A stretch of DNA of 11,183 nucleotides from Azonexaceae bacterium (GTDB taxonomy: Bacteria > Pseudomonadota > Gammaproteobacteria > Burkholderiales > Rhodocyclaceae): NCBI GenBank assembly GCA_009469665.1, contig SSTB01000031.1, forward strand, positions 1 to 11,183, given 5' to 3'. Positions 1 through 6,894 of the stretch are shown here, piece by piece. The number at the start of each line of letters is the position of its first letter. Positions within the stretch are counted from its first letter, which is position 1. The position numbers and the translations under genes are program-made. Under the pieces are notes generated by a model. The model ran no database searches. It saw only the letters and a list, made by a program, of their open reading frames with translations, and had not been told where the DNA came from.

Positions 1-772
1 CGGCTTTGACGTAGGCTTCCACGGCGCCCCTCAGGCTGCCGGCGCCTTCCATGAAGTTGCGCACGAAGCGGGGCTTCCTGCCAGGGGCGACGTCGAGCAT
101 GTCGTGCAGGACCAGCACCTGGCCCGAGCAATCCGCCCCGGCGCCGATGCCGATGGTGGGGATGGCGAGGCGCGCGGTGACGAGGGAGGCCAGGGGGGCG
201 GGAATGGCTTCCAGCACGATGAGAGTGGCGCCCGCTTCCTGGAGTGCCACGGCGTCGGCTAGCAGCTGGGCGGCACCGGCGTCGTCCCGTCCCTGGACCT
301 TGAAACCGCCCAGCTGATGGACAGATTGGGGGGTGAGCCCCACGTGGGCGCAGACTGGAATGCCGCGGCGGGTGAGGAATCGGGTGCTTTCCACCATGTC
401 CTCGCCGCCTTCCAGCTTGACCATGTGGGCGCCGGCAGCCATCAGGCGGGCGGCATTGGCGAAAGTCTCCTGGGGGGAAACCTGGAAGCTGCCGAAAGGC
501 ATGTCGGCGACGATGAGGGCACGCTTCGAGCCCCGGGCCACGGCGCCGGTGTGGTAGGCGATGTCGTCCAGGGTCACGGGAAGGGTGGAGTCATGGCCCT
601 GCAGGACCATACCCAGGGAGTCGCCGATGAGCAGGACCTCGACGCCGCAATCGTCCAGAAGACGGGCGAAGCTGGCGTCGTAGCAGGTCAGGACGGCGAT
701 CTTCTCGCCGCCTTCCTTCAAGCGGGCGAGGTCGACATGGGTCAGGCGACGGCTGGGGGCTTGGGCCGACAA
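1..772 (-). CDS. panB: 3-methyl-2-oxobutanoate hydroxymethyltransferase (3' end outside window)
   Basis: PanB transfers a hydroxymethyl group from 5,10-methylene-tetrahydrofolate to 2-oxoisovalerate, giving ketopantoate, the first committed step of pantothenate/CoA synthesis in the cytoplasm. The 257 visible residues cover nearly the whole protein; perhaps 10-15 C-terminal residues are missing. Family motifs are clear: [18 protein letters not shown] with metal ligand D51, [10 protein letters not shown] with D90, VKLEGGE with E121, HVGLTPQSV at 143-151 and VLEAIP with the likely catalytic E188. These match E. coli D45, D84, E114 and E181 in spacing. The start is TTG at 772: the frame is closed by TGA at 796-794, no ATG or GTG lies between, and GGAG sits 6 bases upstream of the TTG. 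panC would be expected downstream, outside the window. The mobile-element candidate at 814-948 ends 41 bases before the start, so transcription either reads through from the chemoreceptor gene or starts within that element. Confidence 0.96.
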   Translation of the reverse strand, partial: MSAQAPSRRLTHVDLARLKEGGEKIAVLTCYDASFARLLDDCGVEVLLIGDSLGMVLQGHDSTLPVTLDDIAYHTGAVARGSKRALIVADMPFGSFQVSPQETFANAARLMAAGAHMVKLEGGEDMVESTRFLTRRGIPVCAHVGLTPQSVHQLGGFKVQGRDDAGAAQLLADAVALQEAGATLIVLEAIPAPLASLVTARLAIPTIGIGAGADCSGQVLVLHDMLDVAPGRKPRFVRNFMEGAGSLRGAVEAYVKA

Positions 773-810
773 GGGAAGCTCCGGATCAGGGGGTCAGGGG
801 GCGAAGAAGC

Positions 811-951
811 TCAGAGCCCGTGAATTTTTCGGGCGCGCCCGAGCGGCGTGCCCAGGCGTGCACGATCAAGGCGCCAAGCACAGCCATAGCTTGGGCTATG
901 GCGAGCATTGGCAACGTCGGGCGGGGGCGCATGAATTTTCACAGGCTCTCA
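811..951. mobile_element. MITE-like element (814-948) with TCA target duplication
   Basis: The left end GAGCCCGTGAATTTTTC (from 814) and the reverse complement of the right end, GAGCCTGTGAAAATTC (ending at 948), form imperfect terminal inverted repeats. Both continue inward to GCGC-rich sequence. Both ends are flanked by TCA (811-813 and 949-951), consistent with a 3-bp target duplication. The 135-bp interior has no convincing ORF but contains a perfect 8-bp stem, GCCATAGC/GCTATGGC (883-890/895-902), and further imperfect pairing, so the whole element can fold back. A 3-bp TNA duplication would suit some IS5-family subgroups, but the parent family is a guess. The right TCA copy is, on the minus strand, the TGA stop of the chemoreceptor gene. 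Confidence 0.6.
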
Positions 952-2076
952 GTGCGGGGCGCAGAGGATGTCCGGGTTGTTGACCCCGTGCTGGGCCATG
1001 CGTTCCAGGCAGGCGAGCACTTCCATGCTGGCGCTTTCCATGAGGGAGATGCAGTCGGTGCCGCCGGCGAAGTCGCCGTTGCGGAAACGCTGCACTGCCT
1101 CGCGGCCGTGCTTGTGTACGGCCAGGTGCGGGGTTTCCATGGCGGCGTAGCCGTCCAGGCGCGAGAAACACGCCTTGCCGTCGCCCTCGTAGTACCACTT
1201 GCCCAGGCGGCAGGCCGTGTGGTCGGCGAAATCGGAGGCCGATTTGGGCGAGGAGCCGAAGAATACCTTGTAGATTTCGAACTTGTAGACCAGATGGTCC
1301 ATCTTGGCCAGTTCGGTGAAGCTGCGCAGGGCCGAGATGGCGATATCGCGTTCCATCTTGCGCGAGGCGTCGATGATGCCGTCGATGCGCTGGGAGGCTT
1401 CGTTGCCGTCGGCGCCGAAGCCGGAAGACTTGGCGGCCAGTTTTTCCATGGCGCTGTGGGCGCTGGTCGTTTCCTGGCTGATGGCCTGCACCAGGGCGGA
1501 AATGTCGTTGGTCGCCTTGGAAGTGCGTTCTGCGAGCTTTCTGACCTCATCGGCCACCACGGCGAAGCCGCGGCCGGCCTCGCCGGCCCGGGCCGCTTCG
1601 ATGGCGGCGTTGAGGGCCAGCAGGTTGGTCTGGTCGGCGATTTCCTTGATGAGGGAGAGGATGCTGCCGATCTTGTTGGCGCTCTCGTTCAGGCCCACCA
1701 CCTTTTCCATGGTGCCGTGGGAATCCGCGGCCAGGGAGCCCAGGTCGGTGCTGATGCGTTGCATGAGTTCGCTGCTGTCGGCGGAAGTGTTGGCGGCGAC
1801 GATGGCCTCATCCTTGGTGCTGCGCAGGTCGCCGGCCAGGAGGGCGAGGGTCTGCTGGGAGGCTTGCAGGGAGGAGCCGAAGGATTCCAGGTTCTTGAGC
1901 AGCAAATCCCAGGCCCCCGAATTGCGGTTGTTGCTGTCGAGTTGATTCTGCAAGGTCTGGCGCCGACTTTCGCTGTCGCTCAACTGGTTGCGCAGGAGCG
2001 AGCTTTCGTTTTCCAGTTGGGTGATGCGTGCGCGTGCTTCTTCGAGTTCCCGGGAATTCCCGCCAAACAATCCCAT
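949..2076 (-). CDS. soluble methyl-accepting chemotaxis protein with C-terminal CZB domain
   Basis: A 375-residue cytoplasmic chemoreceptor with no transmembrane helix or signal peptide. Residues 8-50 are a predicted coiled coil rich in Glu, Leu and Gln. Residues about 85-240 are the MCP signalling domain, with the hairpin tip around [20 protein letters not shown] (144-163) and [18 protein letters not shown] (168-185), which contacts CheA and CheW. Residues about 255-335 match the chemoreceptor zinc-binding (CZB) domain: H261 in DHLVYK, C289 in [13 protein letters not shown]317 and H321 in PHLAVH, the expected three-His one-Cys zinc set. The layout resembles TlpD, and CZB domains are known to respond to zinc or oxidants; the signal sensed here is inferred. 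The start is ATG at 2076 because AAAGGAGGAGG lies directly upstream; the frame is open further upstream, but that part overlaps the DUF486 gene and is not protein-like. The stop coincides with the TCA duplication of the adjacent element. The DUF486 gene ends 23 bases upstream, suggesting co-transcription. Confidence 0.93.
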   Translation of the reverse strand: MGLFGGNSRELEEARARITQLENESSLLRNQLSDSESRRQTLQNQLDSNNRNSGAWDLLLKNLESFGSSLQASQQTLALLAGDLRSTKDEAIVAANTSADSSELMQRISTDLGSLAADSHGTMEKVVGLNESANKIGSILSLIKEIADQTNLLALNAAIEAARAGEAGRGFAVVADEVRKLAERTSKATNDISALVQAISQETTSAHSAMEKLAAKSSGFGADGNEASQRIDGIIDASRKMERDIAISALRSFTELAKMDHLVYKFEIYKVFFGSSPKSASDFADHTACRLGKWYYEGDGKACFSRLDGYAAMETPHLAVHKHGREAVQRFRNGDFAGGTDCISLMESASMEVLACLERMAQHGVNNPDILCAPH

Positions 2077-2099
2077 GATGCCTCCTCCTTTATTGGTCT

Positions 2100-2447
2100 T
2101 CAGGGCCGAAAGGCAAAGTATATCGCCCCCAGCATGCACAACGCAGCCCACAGATAGTCGAGTTTGAGGGGCTGGTTCATGTAGAAGACGACGAAGGGGA
2201 CGAAGACCGTGAGGGTGATGACCTCCTGCAGGATCTTCAACTGGGCCAGGGAAAGCTCCGTGTTGCCGATGCGGTTGGCCGGCACCTGGATCAGGTATTC
2301 GAAGAGCGCGATGCCCCAGGAGATCAGGGCTGCCACCCACCAGGGCCTCTCGTTGAGATGCTTGAGATGGGCGTACCAGGCGAAGGTCATGAAGACGTTG
2401 GACAGCGCCAGCAGGATGACGGTCTGCCAGAGGACGGGGAGGTTCAT
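2100..2447 (-). CDS. DUF486 family small membrane protein (drug/metabolite transporter-like)
   Basis: This 115-residue protein matches the DUF486 family in length and in its N-terminus ([21 protein letters not shown]). Four hydrophobic segments are visible, at about 7-26, 36-56, 72-92 and 97-113, with the conserved-looking block [15 protein letters not shown] (47-61) between the second and third. DUF486 proteins are small inner-membrane proteins of unknown function, related in architecture to the DMT/EamA and SMR transporters; no substrate can be inferred. The ATG at 2447 is chosen because the first membrane segment follows directly and GAGG occurs 10 bases upstream; the frame runs on upstream, but that extension is Arg-rich and not protein-like. 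It is followed after 23 bases by the chemoreceptor gene. This gene pair separates folK from panB, which are adjacent or nearly so in many proteobacteria. Confidence 0.88.
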   Translation of the reverse strand: MNLPVLWQTVILLALSNVFMTFAWYAHLKHLNERPWWVAALISWGIALFEYLIQVPANRIGNTELSLAQLKILQEVITLTVFVPFVVFYMNQPLKLDYLWAALCMLGAIYFAFRP

Positions 2448-2683
2448 CCTGGAAACCTCAGTTGGACGGGTCCGTTGGTGCGTTCGGGCGGGTGTTTGGC
2501 GCGAAGCGACGACGCGGCAGGCTGATGCCTGCGAGAAGGAGCGACAAAGCCAGGCGCCCGCCTGGATGCGCCAGCGGGCCCGTAGCGCCGCCACACGATC
2601 GGTGAGCGATTCGGCGGGGCGCAATGTTCAAGGGCGGAAGGCATTCCGGGCTTCGACCAGCGGTCAACTGAGGTTTTTTAGGA
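2448..2683. other. 236-bp intergenic gap between folK and the DUF486 gene
   Basis: No convincing gene or intrinsic terminator is visible. On the minus strand TTGACC (2667-2662) could be a -35 element, but no acceptable -10 follows at the right distance. Open frames through the gap lack start signals and protein-like composition. The promoter of the DUF486 gene presumably lies here or in folK, but I cannot place it. Confidence 0.4.
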
Positions 2684-3160
2684 TCATAGGCGCTCGATGT
2701 TTTGCAGGGCCACCGCCGGCAACCAGGCAGCGACACTGCCGCGGCCGGGCAGGACGAGGTCGGGAGCGATTTCGCCCAGGGGGGCGAGGACGAAGGCCCT
2801 GAGATGCAGGCGCGGATGGGGCAGGGTCAGGGCAGGAGTCGCCAGCACCGTGTCACCGTGCAGCAGGAGATCGAGGTCGAGGCTGCGGGGGCCGTTCCTT
2901 TCCCGCCGCAGGCGCCCGGCGGACGCTTCCACCGCGAGCAGCGCGGCGAGCAGATCCAGGGGCGAGCACTCGGTGTCCAGGGCGGCGGCGGCATTGATGA
3001 AATCAGGCTGGGCGGCGAGGCCCACAGGCGCCGTGCGGTAGAGGGAGGAGCGGGCTGCCAGTGTTGTCCGGGGCAGTGCGGCCAGGGCGTCGAAGGCTGC
3101 CTGTACGGCAGCAACCGGGTCGCCCAGGTTGGCGCCCAGGGCCACGTAGGCGCGGGTCAT
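2684..3160 (-). CDS. folK: 2-amino-4-hydroxy-6-hydroxymethyldihydropteridine diphosphokinase (HPPK)
   Basis: FolK transfers pyrophosphate from ATP to 6-hydroxymethyl-7,8-dihydropterin, the step before dihydropteroate synthase in folate synthesis. The 158-residue length is typical. Diagnostic motifs are YVALGANLGDP (5-15), SSLYRTAPVG (38-47), QPDFINAAAAL (51-61), the signature NGPRSLDLDLLLHGD (89-103) carrying the Mg-binding D95 and D97, and LPHPRLHLRAFVLAPLGEIAPDL (113-135). The ATG at 3160 overlaps the pcnB stop in ATGA (3160-3157), so translation is probably coupled to pcnB. The gene pair pcnB-folK is widespread in beta- and gammaproteobacteria. Its product lies upstream of the folate cofactor used by PanB, which gives a loose metabolic link to that gene. 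Confidence 0.97.
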   Translation of the reverse strand: MTRAYVALGANLGDPVAAVQAAFDALAALPRTTLAARSSLYRTAPVGLAAQPDFINAAAALDTECSPLDLLAALLAVEASAGRLRRERNGPRSLDLDLLLHGDTVLATPALTLPHPRLHLRAFVLAPLGEIAPDLVLPGRGSVAAWLPAVALQNIERL

Positions 3161-4500
3161 TCGGCGGCGGAGGCGGAATTCCCGCTTGCGCCGGGCTTGC
3201 GCCGGCGGCGACGACGCTTCTTGTCGCCGGCCTTTTCCGGTTGCAGAAGGGCCGCCCGGGCTTCCCCGTCGGCGTTCTGGAACTCGGTCCACCAGCGGGC
3301 CAGTTCGCCGTCGATCTCGCCGGCTTCCGCCCGTAGCAGGAGGAAATCGTAGGCCGCCCGAAAGCGCGGCTGCTCGAGGACGGCGTAGGGCCGTTTGCCG
3401 GCGCGGCTGTCGAAGCGCGGCTGCAGAGCCCAGATTTCCTTGATGTCGCCGGCGATGCGGCGGGTGATGGCCAGTTTTTCCGCCTGGCTGTCGAGCACAT
3501 CGTCCATGGCTTGGTAAAGCGCCGGGATGGGCAGATCGCCCTTGCCCTTGTTCTTGTCCCACTGGGCCAGGACCTCGTGCCAGAGCAGGGTGGCGAAGAG
3601 GAAACCGGGGGAGATGGGCTTGCCCTGCTTTACCCGGGCGTCGGTATTGCCTAGGGAGAGCATGACGAACTTTTCCCCCATGGGCTGCTCAAGGATCACG
3701 TCCAGCAGGGGCAGGAGGCCGTGGTGCAGGCCCTCTTCCCGTAACTGGGTGAGGCATTTGACGGAATGGCCCGAGGTGAGGAGCTTCAACATTTCGTCGA
3801 AGAGGCGCGCAGGGGGCACGTTCTCCAGCAGTTCCGCCATTTCGCGGATGGGCTTCCTCGCCGCCGGGTCGATGATCAGCCCCAGCTTGGCGGCGAGGCG
3901 CACGGCCCGCAGCATGCGCACCGGGTCTTCCCGGTAGCGCTTCTTCGGCTCGCCGATCATGCGCAGGGTCTTCTGCTTCAGGTCGGCGACTCCGTGGTGG
4001 TAATCCACCACCGCCTCGGTGGCCGGGTCGTAATAGAGCGCGTTGGCGGTGAAGTCCCGCCGGGCGGCGTCCTCGGCCTGGCTGCCGAAGACGTTGTCGT
4101 GCAGCACGCGGCCGTGCTCGTCGGTCTTGGCGTCGTCGCCCAGCATGCCGCGGAATGTCGTCACCTCCAGGGTCTCCTGGCCCATCATCACATGCACGAT
4201 CTGGAAGCGGCGGCCGATGATGCGGGAGCGGCGGAAGTAGCGGCGAATCTGCTCCGGCGTGGCGTCGGTGGCCACGTCGAAATCCTTGGGCTCGGCGCCG
4301 ATCAGCAGGTCGCGCACCGCGCCGCCCACCACGTAGGCCTTGTGGCCGTGGCTTTGCAGGGTCTCGCACACCCGGCGGCTGCCGGAACTGACGCGGTCGC
4401 GGGTAATGCCGTGGCTGGCCACGGGAATGACCGCTGGTTCGAGCTTGCCGGGGGCGGCCTTCTTGCCGCCGAAGACGCGGGAAATGAGTTTGCGGATCAC
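3157..4500 (-). CDS. pcnB: poly(A) polymerase I
   Basis: PcnB adds 3' poly(A) tails that direct RNAs to degradation. It belongs to the tRNA nucleotidyltransferase superfamily, and at 447 residues it is close to the E. coli protein. The N-terminal nucleotidyltransferase domain shows VVGGAVRDLLIG (57-68) and PKDFDVATDATPEQI (71-85), with D73 and D75 as the catalytic acidic pair, then LEVTTFRG and ARRDFTANALYYD. The neck region YREDPVRMLRAVRLAAKLGL follows, then the helical RNA-binding part. The C-terminus ends in a very basic stretch (KKRRRRRRKPG), as in other PcnB proteins. The start is GTG at 4500, with only a weak ribosome-binding site. The family is normally preceded by an N-terminal arm, seen here as IRKLISRVFGGKKAAPG. 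It overlaps folK by 4 bases and follows the HAD gene by 44 bases, so the three are probably one operon. Confidence 0.96.
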   Translation of the reverse strand: MIRKLISRVFGGKKAAPGKLEPAVIPVASHGITRDRVSSGSRRVCETLQSHGHKAYVVGGAVRDLLIGAEPKDFDVATDATPEQIRRYFRRSRIIGRRFQIVHVMMGQETLEVTTFRGMLGDDAKTDEHGRVLHDNVFGSQAEDAARRDFTANALYYDPATEAVVDYHHGVADLKQKTLRMIGEPKKRYREDPVRMLRAVRLAAKLGLIIDPAARKPIREMAELLENVPPARLFDEMLKLLTSGHSVKCLTQLREEGLHHGLLPLLDVILEQPMGEKFVMLSLGNTDARVKQGKPISPGFLFATLLWHEVLAQWDKNKGKGDLPIPALYQAMDDVLDSQAEKLAITRRIAGDIKEIWALQPRFDSRAGKRPYAVLEQPRFRAAYDFLLLRAEAGEIDGELARWWTEFQNADGEARAALLQPEKAGDKKRRRRRRKPGASGNSASAAE

Positions 4501-4514
4501 GGGAAGCCGGTTCG

Positions 4515-4541
4515 GTGCGGCAAAGCCGCGGAAAAACGCGG
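4515..4541 (-). promoter_or_regulatory. two overlapping, mutually exclusive small hairpins between the HAD gene and pcnB
   Basis: In the leftward transcript, CCGCG-TTTTTC-CGCGG (4541-4526) and GCGGC-TTT-GCCGC (4529-4517) can each form a 5-bp stem, but they share bases, so only one can form at a time. They lie in the 44-base gap 17 bases before the pcnB GTG. This could tune pcnB translation or partly terminate transcription. The stems are short and may be chance in GC-rich DNA. Confidence 0.25.
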
Positions 4542-4544
4542 ATT

Positions 4545-5207
4545 CTACCGCAGAGTGATGATTTTCCAGCCCATTTCGCTGGCGTGGGCGCGCAGGGTAT
4601 CGTCCGGGTCCACCGCCACCGGGGTATCGACGGTGGAAAGGAGCGGCAGATCGTTGAGGGAATCACTGTAGAAAGTGCTCTTCTCGAAGCTTCCCCAGCA
4701 AAGACCCAGGGATTCAAGCCAGGCCTCCGTGCGCAGGATCTTGCCTTCCCGGAACGAAGGCGTGCCCCGGGCGCGGCCGGTAAAGCGGCCGTCTTCCCAC
4801 TCCGGCACCGTGGCGATCAGGTGCGCCACGCCGAACTCCCGGGCGATGGGCCCGGTGACGAAACTGTTGGTGGCGGTGACCAGGGCGCACAGATCGCCGC
4901 CATTCAGGTGCTGCCGCACCAGCGCTCGGGCCGCGTCGCCGATCAGCGGGCGGATGTGGCGCTCCAGATACTCGGCGTGCCAGGCATCGAGTTCGGCCCG
5001 CGGGTGGCGGGTCAGAGGAGCCAGCTGGAAGGCCAGGAAAGCCTGGATATCCAGGGTGCCGGCCTTGTACTGCTCGTAAAACTCGATGTTCTTGGCTTCC
5101 TGGATTTCCCGGTCGACCACCCCCTTGCCGATGAGGAACTGGGCCCACTCGAAATCGGAGTCGCCGGAGAGAAGGGTATTGTCGAGGTCGAAGAGAGCGA
5201 GGTTCAT
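4545..5207 (-). CDS. HAD-IB family hydrolase (SerB-like phosphatase)
   Basis: A 220-residue HAD-superfamily phosphatase of subfamily IB. Motif I is ALFDLDNTLL with nucleophile D7 and D9. Motif II is LVTATNSF with T111. Motif III is the Lys in FREGKILRTEAWL (K156). Motif IV is YSDSLNDLPLL with D182 and D186 as Mg ligands. The cap region (about 15-90) is helical, as in phosphoserine phosphatases. The family includes phosphoserine and phosphoserine:homoserine phosphatases and many enzymes of unknown substrate, so SerB activity should not be assumed. The ATG at 5207 is chosen because the protein starts right at the first beta strand; the 25 codons upstream look unrelated, and AAGG precedes the ATG. 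I recall this hydrolase adjoining hda upstream and pcnB downstream in other betaproteobacteria; here hda is about 2.1 kb away. It is divergent from the toxin-antitoxin operon (145-bp gap). Confidence 0.92.
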   Translation of the reverse strand: MNLALFDLDNTLLSGDSDFEWAQFLIGKGVVDREIQEAKNIEFYEQYKAGTLDIQAFLAFQLAPLTRHPRAELDAWHAEYLERHIRPLIGDAARALVRQHLNGGDLCALVTATNSFVTGPIAREFGVAHLIATVPEWEDGRFTGRARGTPSFREGKILRTEAWLESLGLCWGSFEKSTFYSDSLNDLPLLSTVDTPVAVDPDDTLRAHASEMGWKIITLR

Positions 5208-5298
5208 GGGGAATACCTTGGTGTGGAGACTTGGAGGCGAGCGGTCATGGTAAAAGTGGCGGGCGTTCGAGTCAGTCGGCATCGCGGTGATGGGTCAC

Positions 5299-5331
5299 TT
5301 GACGTGCAACCAAAGTGCAACCATAGTGGTT
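5299..5331 (+). promoter_or_regulatory. toxin-antitoxin promoter with overlapping palindromic operator
   Basis: TTGACG (5299-5304) and CATAGT (5322-5327), separated by 17 bases, form a good sigma-70 promoter. The -10 lies inside the palindrome AACCA-TAG-TGGTT (5319-5331). A direct repeat GTGCAACCA occurs at 5304-5312 and 5315-5323, spaced 11 bp, about one helical turn. Ribbon-helix-helix antitoxins usually autorepress by binding such repeats, so this is the likely VapBC operator. The predicted transcript would start near 5334, giving a leader of about 20 bases to the GTG. Confidence 0.65.
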
Positions 5332-5352
5332 CCACCTTGCTTGGAGACGGCC

Positions 5353-5598
5353 GTGCCCACAACGTTAACGCTGAAAAACATTCCCGATGCGGTGTACGAG
5401 AAATTGAAACTCGCTGCGCAAAATCACCGTCGCAGCCTGAACAGCGAAGCCATTGTCTGCCTCGAATCGGTGCTGCTTCCCACCCGGATGACGCCCGGCG
5501 AGCGGCTGGCACGGGCTCGCGAACTGCGCGCCCTGCTTCCCCAGGGAGCGTTTCGAGCCGAGGACATCGACGCGGCCAAACGCGAGGGCCGCCCATGA
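5353..5598 (+). CDS. FitA/VapB-type ribbon-helix-helix antitoxin
   Basis: An 81-residue antitoxin. Residues 2-42 match the FitA-like ribbon-helix-helix DNA-binding domain: strand TTLTLKNIP, then helix DAVYEKLKLAAQNH, then RRSLNSEAIVCLESVL, the typical HRRSLNSEAI turn-helix. The C-terminal half (47-81, ARARELRALLPQ...DIDAAKREGRP) should wrap the toxin and block its active site. The start is GTG at 5353 rather than the in-frame GTG at 5287: GGAG lies 6 bases upstream, the domain begins immediately after it, and the promoter lies between the two candidates. The stop overlaps the toxin start (ATGA, 5595-5598), the usual coupling in such operons. Whether it is called VapB or FitA is a naming matter; the function is inferred from family. 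Confidence 0.92.
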   Translation: MPTTLTLKNIPDAVYEKLKLAAQNHRRSLNSEAIVCLESVLLPTRMTPGERLARARELRALLPQGAFRAEDIDAAKREGRP

Positions 5599-5990
5599 TC
5601 GTGGTCGACTCGAACGTGATCGCGTACTTGTATCTGCCCGGCGAGCACACCGCAGCCGCGGAAGCCCTGCTGGAACAAGACCCCGAATGGGCGGCTCCGC
5701 TGCTCTGGCGTAGTGAGTTTCGCAACATATTGCTGGGCTACCTGCGGCGCCAGGCTATTTCCTTCGCGCAGGCGATGGACCTGCAAAGTGAAGCGGAACG
5801 CCTGCTGGAAGGGGCGGAGTTCGAGGTCGACTCCCTTGCTGTGCTCGAACTCGCCCGCGACAGCGATTGCTCCGCATACGACTGCGAGTTCGTCGCCCTG
5901 GCAATGAAGCTCGACACCCAGTTGGTGACCATGGACAAGAAACTGCTGCGAGCTTTTCCGAAACGGGCCATGGGTTTGTCTGGGGGCTGA
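5595..5990 (+). CDS. VapC/FitB-type PIN-domain toxin (ribonuclease)
   Basis: A 131-residue PIN-domain protein, typical in length for VapC. The acidic active-site set is present: D5 in IVVDSNVIAYLYLPGE, E41 in LLWRSEFRNILLGYL, D96 in SDCSAYDCEFVALA and D114 in LVTMDKKLLRAFP. VapC toxins are Mg-dependent endoribonucleases that often cut tRNA or rRNA; the target here is unknown. The ATG at 5595 overlaps the antitoxin stop. No active-site residue is missing and no frameshift is seen, so the pair looks functional. It occupies the left part of the accessory patch between hda and the HAD-pcnB block and may help maintain it. Confidence 0.94.
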   Translation: MIVVDSNVIAYLYLPGEHTAAAEALLEQDPEWAAPLLWRSEFRNILLGYLRRQAISFAQAMDLQSEAERLLEGAEFEVDSLAVLELARDSDCSAYDCEFVALAMKLDTQLVTMDKKLLRAFPKRAMGLSGG

Positions 5991-6054
5991 TTCTCTGGCT
6001 TGAGTGGGAACTGACGTCCAGTCCAGAATGGTTTTTCTACAGCCTCAACGTCGA

Positions 6055-6135
6055 GGTAACCGGCAGCCGGAGCGCGCAAGCGCGGAGGGGATCCAACAGC
6101 GAAGCTGTTGGGCCGTGCGGCTGACAGGGTTAGGA
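6055..6135. repeat. cluster of nested palindromes between the toxin gene and the exported-protein gene
   Basis: The central hairpin CCAACAGC-GAA-GCTGTTGG (6093-6111) is a perfect 8-bp stem with a 3-base loop. An outer pair CAGCCG (6064-6069) with CGGCTG (6118-6123) and AACC/GGTT further out encloses it, and a small GC-rich hairpin around GCGCGCAAGCGCG lies in the left part. It sits between the convergent toxin and exported-protein genes, so it may act as a bidirectional terminator, although no T-run follows on either strand. An integron attC-like fold was considered, but the core sites do not fit well. Confidence 0.4.
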
Positions 6136-6144
6136 GTCATGGGA

Positions 6145-6894
6145 CTAGTCAGGCAACGCTGCCAACGGAACAAATGCCTTCCGAATGTCGCCATCACTCG
6201 TGCTGTGGATACGAACGGAGTACACACCACCATCTTTGAACTCGATGGTGAAAGGAAAGGGCGCATAGCTCCAAAGCCTTCCGTGTATTTCTGGAACATC
6301 GCCCACGGAGGAAGGATATCCCAGAATATCTGCCACCTTCTCTTTTGGCATTCCAAGTGTAATGCTCGAAAAATGCAAAGCGGATGTTGAGTCGCTGGGC
6401 TTCCCAGTTAGTTGAAGGGCTTGCACAGCCCCCCCGGCATCCAATACGGCAACTAGGTAAGTGTGCAGCCGGTTTTGATTTTCATTCGGGCTAATGACTA
6501 TCGGAATCAGTACCGTGCGAATGCCATCGGGAGTAACGCTAATGATTTTTGCATTAACAATTTGCTGCTCTGGAATGCTTCCTAGCTTCATTAGCTCGAT
6601 TTGCAGCTGGTAGAACTCCATTCCCAGCTTCAATGCTCCGAGCCGAAGACAATGCGAATAGCTTGCGCTTGACGATATCGAGGTATCCGGTTTGACGGTG
6701 CTCATGCAGCCGATACCTTGGATACCCGGTGACCACGCCTTCCTAAACTCCCCATCACGCGGAGGAACTCGGAAGTATTGCGCGATGGTGTTTCCTGGTT
6801 GCACTTGTGCGTGGCCGCTACTGCCGACATTTAGCAGCAGCAACGTGCATATGCAAAACTGCGCAACCAATCTCGAGCGTTGAGTTATACCCAT
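6145..6894 (-). CDS. exported protein of unknown function with BamE/SmpA-like C-terminal region
   Basis: A 249-residue protein. Residues 1-29 form a Sec signal peptide: basic start (QRSR), hydrophobic core (FCICTLLLLNV), and a likely cleavage site after GHA29. Cysteines at 63 and 82 remain after cleavage. The middle (about 85-165) contains alternating helix and strand-like sequence that I do not recognise. Residues about 174-230 (LHFSSITLGMPKEKVADILGYPS...LWSYAPFPFTIEFKDGGVYSVRI) have the pattern of the BamE/SmpA/OmlA fold: a hydrophobic-Gly-Met start, a helix ending in LGxP, W-Y, then a strand with a DGGV turn. That similarity is by eye only. ATG at 6894 is chosen because the signal peptide begins there and AGGA lies 8 bases upstream; the alternative is TTG at 6936. 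Codon use is far less GC-rich than the neighbours, which points to horizontal transfer. It converges on the toxin gene. Confidence 0.75.
   Translation of the reverse strand: MGITQRSRLVAQFCICTLLLLNVGSSGHAQVQPGNTIAQYFRVPPRDGEFRKAWSPGIQGIGCMSTVKPDTSISSSASYSHCLRLGALKLGMEFYQLQIELMKLGSIPEQQIVNAKIISVTPDGIRTVLIPIVISPNENQNRLHTYLVAVLDAGGAVQALQLTGKPSDSTSALHFSSITLGMPKEKVADILGYPSSVGDVPEIHGRLWSYAPFPFTIEFKDGGVYSVRIHSTSDGDIRKAFVPLAALPD

Noticed and set aside
820..2157. Long plus-strand open frame opposite the chemoreceptor gene (445 codons)
   Set aside because: It is the antisense shadow of a well-supported MCP gene; the product is Gly/Ala/Val-rich without any motif and has no start signal.
2448..2740. Open minus-strand frames in the folK-DUF486 gap that might encode small proteins or a kinase remnant
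   Set aside because: Arg/Pro-rich translations without start signals or recognisable motifs; more than one frame is open because of the high GC.
4515..5598. Plus-strand frame that runs through the HAD gene antisense and into the toxin gene frame
   Set aside because: Only the part from 5595 is a real gene (PIN toxin). The upstream part is antisense to the HAD gene and collides with the antitoxin gene in another frame.
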